Of a DNA stretch of 64,000 nucleotides, positions 56,046-63,377 are shown one piece after another (position 1 is the first letter of the stretch; each line of letters begins with the position of its first letter). The DNA is taken from assembly GCA_963845445.1 (NCBI GenBank), contig CAWJSE010000002.1, positions 2,728,001 to 2,792,000 on the forward strand, read 5' to 3'. A model generated the notes under the pieces. The model saw only the letters and a list, made by a program, of their open reading frames with translations, was not told the origin of the DNA and ran no database searches. Made by a program: the position numbers and the translations under genes. This DNA is from JABDBL01 sp963845445 (GTDB lineage Bacteria; Cyanobacteriota; Vampirovibrionia; Obscuribacterales; Obscuribacteraceae).

Positions 56046-56456
56046 CTAATTAACACTTTCGTCGAACGACCGCTCTGTCTGTGTTAAAGCAGGAATGTTG
56101 ATTTTCAAAGCGCCATTGTCGCACTCATAACGCAGAGCTTCTCTAACTACTTCCATTGCTGCTGCACAAATTGCTGCTTTGCGATCCAATTCAGGTAATG
56201 AAGTTGTACCCAGTATCATCGCATCAGCATAATCATATGAAGTTAGAGCGACATCCAAAAACTTGGATGGTCGCCCACAGCGTCTCATGCTTTCGTTAAC
56301 TTTCCCTGCGTGTCGTCTGATTTCTTTGAGTCGACGATAACACTTTCCATGAGCATATTCGCGCTCTGTCACTAATGCGGATCGATATTCATTGTAGTTA
56401 TGTTCTAGGGACCGAAGGGCTGCTTTACCTGCCATCACTGCTTTAACATTAGCCAT
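56046..56456 (-). CDS. Hypothetical helical protein
   Basis: A 136-residue, probably all-alpha protein, rich in Ala, Arg and Glu: NVKAVMAGKAALRSLEHNYN, then RSALVTEREYAHGK. Start placed at ATG 56456, with AGGAG 10 bases before it. The frame continues to a TTG at 56474. A Cys-containing RRCGRPSKFLDVAL stretch in the middle. No family recognised. Confidence 0.55.
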   Translation of the reverse strand: MANVKAVMAGKAALRSLEHNYNEYRSALVTEREYAHGKCYRRLKEIRRHAGKVNESMRRCGRPSKFLDVALTSYDYADAMILGTTSLPELDRKAAICAAAMEVVREALRYECDNGALKINIPALTQTERSFDESVN

Positions 56457-56512
56457 CTGCCTGTCACTCCTCAAGAAAGCCGACTCCAGAGAGTTAAATT
56501 TTACTGCCGCGA

Positions 56513-57184
56513 TTATCCTTTCAGATTGTTATTAAGACCAGGTGAAGACAAGTTAAGATCTTGCAAATTTTTCAGAATTTGTTTGCGTAAATAATTCTCA
56601 TCTTCTGAATTATCAAGTACTTTATCAGCCAATTTGCATTTTTCAGACTGCGGCAGTTGCCCAGCCAGTCGCAAATTTATCTCCTGTTCCGAAAAGCCAT
56701 CCCGCTTGGCTAGTCTTTGGCGCAAAATATTCTCGTCGCAGTATATAGTCCAAACTTGATCATAATCAGCTTGTCGTTTTGATTCAAAGAGCAAAGGCAC
56801 AAGTGTGGCTATCGCTTTGAATTTCGATTTACTATTAATCAGATCTATTGTTTTCTCTTTGCATTTTTCGCGCACTCTCGGGTGTAAAATTGCCTCCAGT
56901 CTGGTCTTTGCTTCTTTATCCGTAAAAATTATTTTTGCCAGTTCTTTGCGATCTATATCTTGCTCCGTGCCCGCTACAGACATTTTAATTGCGCTAGGAA
57001 ATTGTGCTTCTATTTGCGATTTTACTTCCTTGTCCCCGCCTAAAAGTTCGTGGACAATTTTATCAGTATCGATTACCGGTATGCCTATCTCCTCAATTAT
57101 TTTGCCAGCTAAAGATTTACCACTTCCTATTGTGCCCGTGATGCCTATAGCAATTACCTTATTTTCGCCAATTCTCACTGCCAC
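56513..57184 (-). CDS. coaE: Dephospho-CoA kinase
   Basis: Last step of coenzyme A synthesis: ATP-dependent phosphorylation of the 3' hydroxyl of dephospho-CoA. 223 residues: IAIGITGTIGSGKSLAGKII (Walker A), IDTDKIVHELL, HPRVREKCKEK and QRLAKRDGFSEQEINLRLAGQ. The GTG start (57184) overlaps the upstream gene by 10 bases, so translation is coupled. Length normal. Confidence 0.93.
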   Translation of the reverse strand: MAVRIGENKVIAIGITGTIGSGKSLAGKIIEEIGIPVIDTDKIVHELLGGDKEVKSQIEAQFPSAIKMSVAGTEQDIDRKELAKIIFTDKEAKTRLEAILHPRVREKCKEKTIDLINSKSKFKAIATLVPLLFESKRQADYDQVWTIYCDENILRQRLAKRDGFSEQEINLRLAGQLPQSEKCKLADKVLDNSEDENYLRKQILKNLQDLNLSSPGLNNNLKG

Positions 57185-57807
57185 AACCCGCGATTTTCTA
57201 GCAAATTCTTCATTGTCTCAGGCAAACAATTTATTCTCTTACTTTCGGCTAAATGATAATCAGTATAAATGCGCATTCTAAAGAGTGTGCTTCTTTCGCC
57301 CACGGGCTGACTAATCACAATAGCATCACCTTTTTTGTTCGATGTGGGCGATGATACCAAAAATTGCCCCGCATCGTCATACTCTGATAGCAGAATCAAC
57401 CCCGTTTGCATAATTGCTTCCTTCAACAGAAGTTGTCCTTTTGCATAAGGAACAGGCAATGTCCAAGCGGCACTATTTTTGCTTAGTGGATATTCGTTTG
57501 CTAAGGCAAGAGCGCGGCAGCGCCAATTAAGTGCGATCTTTGCATTAGATTCTAAAGAAGCTGGCTCCGGTAATGACACTGCTGGCGGTGCAGGTATTTG
57601 AGGAACAACATTGGACGGGTTAGTTTCGTTTTTCGGACCGGAGGATGCCCTTTGATTTTCGTCTAATCGATCTTCGACTTTAGACAATGTTTTTTGTTCT
57701 GCCGTTTGAGCCTGCACGGCAAGCACATCTGTATAAGCCCACATGTGAAATACTAGCAACATGCGAGATATTAGCAACATGTTTATCAAGTTGATTAATC
57801 TTTTCAT
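57175..57807 (-). CDS. Hypothetical exported protein
   Basis: A 210-residue protein. Start at ATG 57807 with AGGG before it (the frame reaches 57846). The N-terminus MKRLINLINMLLISRMLLVF is a signal or anchor ending near VQAQ. A Pro-rich linker (about 55-80) and a folded domain of 110 residues follow (KIALNWRCRALALANEYPLS onward). Function unknown. Operon with coaE. Confidence 0.65.
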   Translation of the reverse strand: MKRLINLINMLLISRMLLVFHMWAYTDVLAVQAQTAEQKTLSKVEDRLDENQRASSGPKNETNPSNVVPQIPAPPAVSLPEPASLESNAKIALNWRCRALALANEYPLSKNSAAWTLPVPYAKGQLLLKEAIMQTGLILLSEYDDAGQFLVSSPTSNKKGDAIVISQPVGERSTLFRMRIYTDYHLAESKRINCLPETMKNLLENRGLWQ

Positions 57808-57878
57808 TTGTGCCCTGCTCTTTGCTATTTCTAACTCATCTAGCATAATTATAATATTTTACAAAGCACAGCATTAGC

Positions 57879-58055
57879 ATGGCGACATGTCGGCACACCG
57901 ATAATGAAGACGCAATGGCCGCGGAGGCTTATGGTATAGGCTACGGCGCCCTATTAATCAAGCAAAGCAAGCGCGCTGGTGAAGCGTACCATAGCGGAGA
58001 AACAATGGCCTCGGAGGCACAATGGCCTGGAGCGGCGCCGTTGGTCATGCATTGA
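57879..58055 (+). CDS. Possible 58-residue ORF of doubtful status
   Basis: An ATG-started frame with Ala/Gly/Glu-rich content and three imperfect repeats of AATGGCCTCGGAGGC-type DNA. No ribosome site is clear. Base content is higher in GC than the surrounding gap. It may be an orphan remnant or simply repeats. Low confidence. Confidence 0.25.
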   Translation: MATCRHTDNEDAMAAEAYGIGYGALLIKQSKRAGEAYHSGETMASEAQWPGAAPLVMH

Positions 58056-58111
58056 GGCGAAGGACGAAGCCGAGGCAGCGCTAATGTAAACATTAAACTC
58101 TGCTTGAACCA

Positions 58112-58140
58112 TTGACAGGGCTGAATTGGTTTTCTATGAT
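58112..58140 (+). promoter_or_regulatory. Consensus sigma70 promoter of the structured RNA
   Basis: TTGACA (58112-58117), a 17-base spacer and TATGAT (58135-58140). The likely start is near 58147-58148, exactly where the RNA terminal helix begins. Confidence 0.75.
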
Positions 58141-58147
58141 TTCTGTA

Positions 58148-58373
58148 GTCTCGGTCTAGGGACAGAGCTCTAAAAGTTTTGTCCTACAACTTTGAGAATC
58201 GGGGTTCCGGCTCGAAGCGACGACGTAGACCTATGAAACTCAGAGGACTAACCTTAATCTTTTAGATCAATCCTAATACGGTTTTACTCGAGAAGTAGGA
58301 AACGGTGAGGCGTTAGGAGGTACCCCACCTGGAAATTTCCGGGTCAAAACTCGCCCTGGTCCTCGACTGAGAC
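58148..58373 (+). ncRNA. Structured RNA candidate, about 226 nt, 6S-like rod, unassigned
   Basis: Starts 8 bases after a consensus promoter. The two ends pair: GTCTCGGTCTAGGGAC (58148-58163) with GGTCCTCGACTGAGAC (58358-58373), nearly all paired or G-U. A second nested helix pairs AGTTTTGTCC with GGGTCAAAACT. An apical hairpin lies around CCTAATACG...CGTTAGG. There is no coding sense. The shape (closing stem, bubbles, apical stem) resembles 6S RNA, but I cannot confirm the family and rejected tmRNA, RNase P and SRP RNA for lack of their motifs. It ends 6 bases before tsaE, so a leader role is also possible. Confidence 0.55.
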
Positions 58374-58379
58374 AAAATT

Positions 58380-58931
58380 ATGGTCCACCAAAATTCGGCT
58401 AAGTTCCACTTAGCTAATTTAGAATCCACACAAAAATTTGGCCAATTTATCGGCCAAATAATAGAAGCCAAGACACTACTTGCCTTAGCAGGTGAAGTTG
58501 GTAGCGGCAAAACAACTTTGGTAAAGGCCATAGCTAAAGCTTTGGGTGTGGTCGAAACCGTAACCAGCCCTACCTTTGTGATGTTAAACGAATATCGCAC
58601 CGGTCGCTTGCCTCTTTATCATCTTGATCTTTACAGGCTGTACGAAAACAAAAATGAAATTATTCCTTTTGATTTAATAACTGGTCAATTAGACGAAATA
58701 TTAAATACAAAATCAATAGTTATAATTGAGTGGGCAAATATTTTTCTTGATGGCTATGGACAAGCGCTAGACAACCTGGTGGAGAATGGCTGTTTAAGCC
58801 TTAGTTTGCAAGCAGACAAGCAAGATGATCAAGCACGTATATTGAGCATCAAACATACCGGTCAAACCAGCAAAACCACTTTTTTTCTGTTCGAGAAACT
58901 TTGCAAATTATCAAAAGATCTTTTAGTCTAA
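58380..58931 (+). CDS. tsaE: tRNA threonylcarbamoyladenosine synthesis ATPase TsaE
   Basis: Needed with TsaB/TsaD for the t6A base at position 37 of ANN-reading tRNAs. 183 residues: LALAGEVGSGKTTLVKAIAK is the Walker A, VTSPTFVMLNEYRTG and LPLYHLDLYRLYEN are the family marks, and IIEWANIF is the Walker B-like strand. ATG 58380 has no strong ribosome site. It directly follows the structured RNA. The C-terminus extends a little beyond the usual size. Confidence 0.9.
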   Translation: MVHQNSAKFHLANLESTQKFGQFIGQIIEAKTLLALAGEVGSGKTTLVKAIAKALGVVETVTSPTFVMLNEYRTGRLPLYHLDLYRLYENKNEIIPFDLITGQLDEILNTKSIVIIEWANIFLDGYGQALDNLVENGCLSLSLQADKQDDQARILSIKHTGQTSKTTFFLFEKLCKLSKDLLV

Positions 58932-58992
58932 ACAAAATATTTTTTTTCTTAGACAGTTTAATCGTGCTATACTCATCGCGCATCGACATCCC

Positions 58993-59021
58993 TTGACAGG
59001 CTTGCCAACTTTACTACATAT
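58993..59021 (+). promoter_or_regulatory. topA: Promoter candidate for topA
   Basis: TTGACA (58993-58998), a 16-17 base spacer and TACATA/ACATAT, about 36 bases before the ATG. A second extended -10 (TGCTATACT, about 58967-58976) lies upstream. Confidence 0.5.
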
Positions 59022-59056
59022 ATATAGAACAAACACACACAATTTAGGTTTAATAA

Positions 59057-61609
59057 ATGCCCAGAGCATCCACCGCAAAAAAAACAAGTACAGCTAAAGC
59101 AAAAGCTAAAGCTCCGCCGGCCAAGACTGCCACAAAAGCTAAAACAGCACCCCGGGCGAAGGCTCCAGCCAAAACCAAGGTTCTAAAAACTAGCTCTGTA
59201 GCGAGTCAGCTTGAAGAGCGCTATAACGACAATAATATTGGTAAGGGCTCTCTTGTTATTGTTGAGTCTCCCGCTAAAGCCAAAACTATTAGTAAAATTC
59301 TCGGTAAAGACTATCAAGTCAAGGCTAGCGTGGGCCACGTACGAGATCTGCCACGCAACAAACTAGGAGTTGATGTCCGCAAAAACTTTCAGCCTCAATA
59401 TGTAATATTGCAAGAGAAAGAACAAGTGGTGGCTGAGTTGCGCCAGCTTGCTAAAGCGGCTAATAAAGTTTACCTCGCTCCAGATCCTGACCGCGAAGGA
59501 GAAGCAATTGCTTGGCATTTATCTGAATTATTAGATTTGCCCAGCACTAAATTACACCGTGTTGCTTTTAATGAAATCACTAAAGATGCGGTCACTCTAG
59601 CCATGAGTAAACCGCGAAAGATCGATAAAAATTTAGTCGATGCTCAGCAAGCTCGCCGTGTACTCGACAGGCTAGTAGGTTATAAAATTAGTCCTTTGCT
59701 TTGGCGTAATGTAAATGGACGTTCTGCCGGACGCGTACAAAGCGTGGCAGTGCGTTTAATTTGCGAGCGTGAAGAAGAAGTACAAAATTTCAAAGCAGTT
59801 GAATATTGGTCAATCAAAGCAGAGCTTTCGCGCAAAAATGCCAAACAAACATTTATTGCTCCGCTTTATAAATATAAAGACAAACGTGTAATTTCAGCTT
59901 CTGACAAGCCTTCTGCCAATGCATTTTTTGTTGAAAGCAAAGAAAAAGCCCAACAAATAGTAAAAACGATAGAGAAAGAATCATTTTCTGTCTCAGCTCT
60001 TCTAGAAAAAACTGGCAAAAGACAGCCTCAACCACCGTTTATAACCTCAACCCTTCAGAGAGAAGCAGCAACTCGTCTCGGCTTCACCGTCAAAAAGACA
60101 ATGCAAGTAGCTCAGTCGTTATACGAAGGTGTCGAACTAGGCACTCAAGGTCCTGTTGGTCTTATTACTTATATGCGCACTGACTCCACTCGTATTGCGC
60201 CTGAGGCACAGCAAGAAGCTTTAAGGTATATCAAAGATCGCTATGGTAAAAATTACTGTCCAGACAAACCTCGTGTTTACGAGCGCAAAGTAAAAGGCGC
60301 TCAAGACGCACACGAAGCGGTAAGACCAAGCTATATCGACCGCGCTCCAGAAACGATTCGTCAATATCTGTCGAGCGATCAAATGAAATTATATAAGCTG
60401 ATTTGGGAACGATTTATGGCTAGCCAGATGACTGCCTGTGAATTATCCACTCGCACAGCAGAAATTACTGCCGGACCAGCTGTATTTCGTGCTTCTTCGA
60501 CAGATGTTACCTTCGCAGGTTTCACTATTGTTTATAGCGTAGCTATTCGCCCAACCACAGATGAATCTGGAGAAACAAACAAACAAGATGGCGAGTCCGA
60601 TACTGCCGATAGTGCCGACTCTGATGCCACTGCAAGCTCATTGCCTGAAGGCATCAACAAAGGCGAGGAATTGAAATTAAAGGAATTATTGCAAGGGCAA
60701 CATTTTACTCAACCCCCGCCACGTTTTAACGAGGCTAGCCTGGTTAAAACACTAGAAGAGCTGGGTATTGGTCGTCCGTCTACATACGCCGCAACAGTTA
60801 ATACAATTGTTGATCGTAAGTATGTAGAAAAGCAAAACAAGACACTAATACCAACCAAATTAGGACAAGCTGTCAATAAGCTTTTGGTCGAACATTTTGG
60901 CGCTATTATCGATGTTGGCTTTACCGCCGACATGGAAGCCAAACTCGATAGAATTGAAGAAAACAAAGTAGACTGGCAAGGCATGTTGCAAGAGTTTTAT
61001 TTGCCTTTTGGCGAAACGCTAAAAAAAGCAAAAGAGAACATGGACAAAGTGATCATCTTGTCCGATCAAAAATGCCCAAATTGCGGACAAGCAATGGCTA
61101 TTCGATCCTCCCGCTTTGGACAATTCTTAGGCTGTGTTGGTTTCCCTGAATGCAAAACCAAAATCGCCCTCACCAAAGACGGGCAGCCCGTTCCAGGAGA
61201 TCGCCCCAGTGAAGAAAAATGTCGCACTTGCGCTTCACCTATGCTTATTCGCTATGGACGTTATGGCGATTATCTGGCTTGCTCTGCCACAGACTGCAAA
61301 GAGCAGCGTCCTATCCTAAAATTAACCGGTGTGGATTGCCCAAGGCCTGATTGCGGCGGACAAATTATCCAAAAGAAATCTCGTATGGGTAAAATATTCT
61401 ACGGCTGCAGCAATTATTCAACAAAAAAATGTGAGACCGCTTTCTGGTATCCTCCCCTATTATCAGGTGGTCCTAAGGGTCTCAATAGATGCCCACAATG
61501 TGATAGCATTTTGATTTATAAAACCCTCAAACGGGGTGATCAGATCGCTTGCCCAAGCAAAACATGTGACTTCGCCGAATTAGCATCAGGCAAAGAAGCT
61601 CACGCTTAA
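59057..61609 (+). CDS. topA: DNA topoisomerase I
   Basis: Relaxes negative supercoils by cutting one strand. 850 residues. An Ala/Lys/Pro-rich N-terminal tail (about 1-45) is histone H1-like. The TOPRIM domain starts SLVIVESPAKAKTISKIL and has PDPDREGEAIAWH (acidic metal site). The active Tyr lies in LITYMRTDSTRI. Four zinc-ribbon repeats form the C-terminus (CPNCGQ, CRTC, CPRPDCG, CPQCDS). The H1-like tail probably helps DNA binding and is an unusual lineage feature. Confidence 0.96.
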   Translation: MPRASTAKKTSTAKAKAKAPPAKTATKAKTAPRAKAPAKTKVLKTSSVASQLEERYNDNNIGKGSLVIVESPAKAKTISKILGKDYQVKASVGHVRDLPRNKLGVDVRKNFQPQYVILQEKEQVVAELRQLAKAANKVYLAPDPDREGEAIAWHLSELLDLPSTKLHRVAFNEITKDAVTLAMSKPRKIDKNLVDAQQARRVLDRLVGYKISPLLWRNVNGRSAGRVQSVAVRLICEREEEVQNFKAVEYWSIKAELSRKNAKQTFIAPLYKYKDKRVISASDKPSANAFFVESKEKAQQIVKTIEKESFSVSALLEKTGKRQPQPPFITSTLQREAATRLGFTVKKTMQVAQSLYEGVELGTQGPVGLITYMRTDSTRIAPEAQQEALRYIKDRYGKNYCPDKPRVYERKVKGAQDAHEAVRPSYIDRAPETIRQYLSSDQMKLYKLIWERFMASQMTACELSTRTAEITAGPAVFRASSTDVTFAGFTIVYSVAIRPTTDESGETNKQDGESDTADSADSDATASSLPEGINKGEELKLKELLQGQHFTQPPPRFNEASLVKTLEELGIGRPSTYAATVNTIVDRKYVEKQNKTLIPTKLGQAVNKLLVEHFGAIIDVGFTADMEAKLDRIEENKVDWQGMLQEFYLPFGETLKKAKENMDKVIILSDQKCPNCGQAMAIRSSRFGQFLGCVGFPECKTKIALTKDGQPVPGDRPSEEKCRTCASPMLIRYGRYGDYLACSATDCKEQRPILKLTGVDCPRPDCGGQIIQKKSRMGKIFYGCSNYSTKKCETAFWYPPLLSGGPKGLNRCPQCDSILIYKTLKRGDQIACPSKTCDFAELASGKEAHA

Positions 61610-61724
61610 TTTTTTAGCATTGACTCGCCCTAATAGACATGCAATTCTACCTGTGGTAGATTGATTAATTAACCTGAATAGATATGACCTTTCTATAACT
61701 ACAAAGGACTGGACGTATCCATGT

Positions 61725-62401
61725 ATGCAAATACCCCAAGATATAATTGATAATCTTATTGCTCGCATAAAAAAAGTTGTTGAACCAAAAGAAGTTATTT
61801 TATTTGGTTCAGCAGCACGTGGATTAATGGCACCAGATAGTGATATAGATGTGCTTGTTGTTGTACCTGAAGGGACGCACCGCAGACATACATCGCAGCA
61901 AATTCACATGAATTTATTTGGCTTTGAATACCCGGTTGATGTGATTGTTGCTACTAAGGCAGATTTAGAAAAGCATAAAGACAATCCTGGATTGATTTAT
62001 AGAAATATCCTTAAGGAAGGAAAAAGGTTTATGCCGCCTGAAGCTGGCTCAGTAGCCAATTGGTTGCGTATGGCAGATGGTGATGTTTATGTGGCACGTA
62101 TGCTACCATCAGAGAATATGTTGGCCGAAATTCTTTGCAGAAAGCTATTAAGGCAGTGCTGACGCATTACAATTTACCTGTGTCGAGAACACATAGTATT
62201 GAAAAACTTTTAAATGAAGCAGCAAAAGGTGTTGATGTACCTGACTATGTACGGTCAGCTGCATGGCTAAGTGATTATGCTTCAACAACGAGATACCCAG
62301 GCGAATGGGAGCCGATTACGAATGACGAATATCATAGAGTTCTTACGGCAGCCGAAGAAGTACTTTCTTGGGCAAAAAGTATTTGCCACCAAAAAGGTTA
62401 G
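61725..62401 (+). pseudogene. MNT nucleotidyltransferase-HEPN fusion, frameshifted
   Basis: Two frames overlap (61725-62162 and 62135-62401). The first has the nucleotidyltransferase motif EVILFGSAARGLMAPDSDID (GSxARG, then DxD) followed by the opening of a HEPN domain (WLRMADGDVYVARML). The second continues QKAIKAVLTHYNLPVSRTHS and ends YASTTRYPGEW, the rest of the HEPN. Together they form one protein of about 225 residues, known as a single chain in other bacteria. A shift near 62130 splits it. In MNT-HEPN pairs the HEPN part is an RNase toxin and the MNT part its AMPylating antitoxin. Here they are fused. Confidence 0.8.
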
Positions 62402-62413
62402 AAGACGATAGAA

Positions 62414-62433
62414 GGCACACCTCCGTGTGTGCC
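62414..62433 (+). terminator. Hairpin after the MNT-HEPN gene
   Basis: GGCACAC and GTGTGCC enclose a 6-base loop, then CTCTT. Probable weak terminator. Confidence 0.45.
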
Positions 62434-62557
62434 CTCTTAGAGATAGCATGACCGCAAAGGCCACGTCTTCGAGGAGTCGGGTCGCCCGTTCCGAGGATAC
62501 GGGCTAGCGGTAGCACGGGTTCTGACATGATTTGCAAGTGCTGTGCATGGCACCGGC

Positions 62558-62881
62558 TCAGAAGCACATGCGAAACCAAGCTACATCCTCAATCGCATGG
62601 ACTGTATCTGACGAGCTGATGTAACCGCCTACAGTCAACTCTGCTGCGACAACAGCAATTCTGAACCCCCCCACAGACGAATTGGACAGGGAAACGCCCA
62701 CCAATAAATCCCCCGTCTTGAATTTTCGTTTGGGACGGGCGCTATTGCGGATGCGCAGAATACCTTCCAATGCCTCAAGATGCTTGAAAGCTTCAGTGGA
62801 AATATTCCAGTGATCATCGAGAATCTCTTGCAGACTGATCAATGGGTAGTCTGAGAGATTACACCGCCAATGCCCAGCCAT
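62558..62881 (-). CDS. Orphan protein, unknown
   Basis: A 107-residue protein from ATG 62881 behind GAGGAG. No signal or membrane segment, mixed alpha/beta with a GDLLVGVSLSNSSVGGFRIAV stretch split by a Gly-rich turn and WRCNLSDYPL at the start. Visibly GC-rich, like the other orphans. A hairpin lies upstream (62912-62948). No family recognised. Confidence 0.6.
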   Translation of the reverse strand: MAGHWRCNLSDYPLISLQEILDDHWNISTEAFKHLEALEGILRIRNSARPKRKFKTGDLLVGVSLSNSSVGGFRIAVVAAELTVGGYISSSDTVHAIEDVAWFRMCF

Positions 62882-63377
62882 GACTAGGCTCCTCTGCTCC
62901 GCGTTGTGTAAAACCCGACGCGTCTGCGCGGCAAAAACGCACCGGGTTGAATCTGCACATCAACACATAGCCTCAGTGCTCTCCTCGTTTGCTGGAATAC
63001 CCTCCAAGCAACCCGTGTGTCAATGAGTACCCCATTCCCCGCACTGGCTTTTTCCAGAGACAAGTGCTCACATTAACGGGGGGCTTATAGTTAGCAGGTT
63101 TTCCTATCTTTGACAAAGAACTGACACTTTAACTTACAAAAAGCGGATATCTTGAATCAATCTTGACAATTTGAGAATTGCTAATGTTTACAAATATCAG
63201 CGCTGACGCAGCTATTCATCGTTTTTGCAGAAGAATCTAGAACAATTTAAAAAGAAAAATACATCCTTGCCAATATTAATAAAAAAATCCCAGCTAGCGC
63301 GAGCAATTACCCCAAAATTCAAATACCATCGATAACACATATATTTTAGTATTATGGAGATAAAGAGGTTCTCTGTC
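62882..63377. other. Intergenic region before threonine dehydratase
   Basis: No gene is seen. It contains, upstream of the minus-strand orphan, the inverted repeat AACCCG/CGGGTT (62912-62948), which on the minus strand is followed by TTTT and so could be an attenuator. A GCTAGCGCG motif is at 63291-63301. Confidence 0.45.

Noticed and set aside
58148..58373. tmRNA, RNase P RNA or SRP RNA
   Set aside because: The tRNA-like ends, the P4 core motifs and the GGAAG/AGCAG apical loop are all missing.
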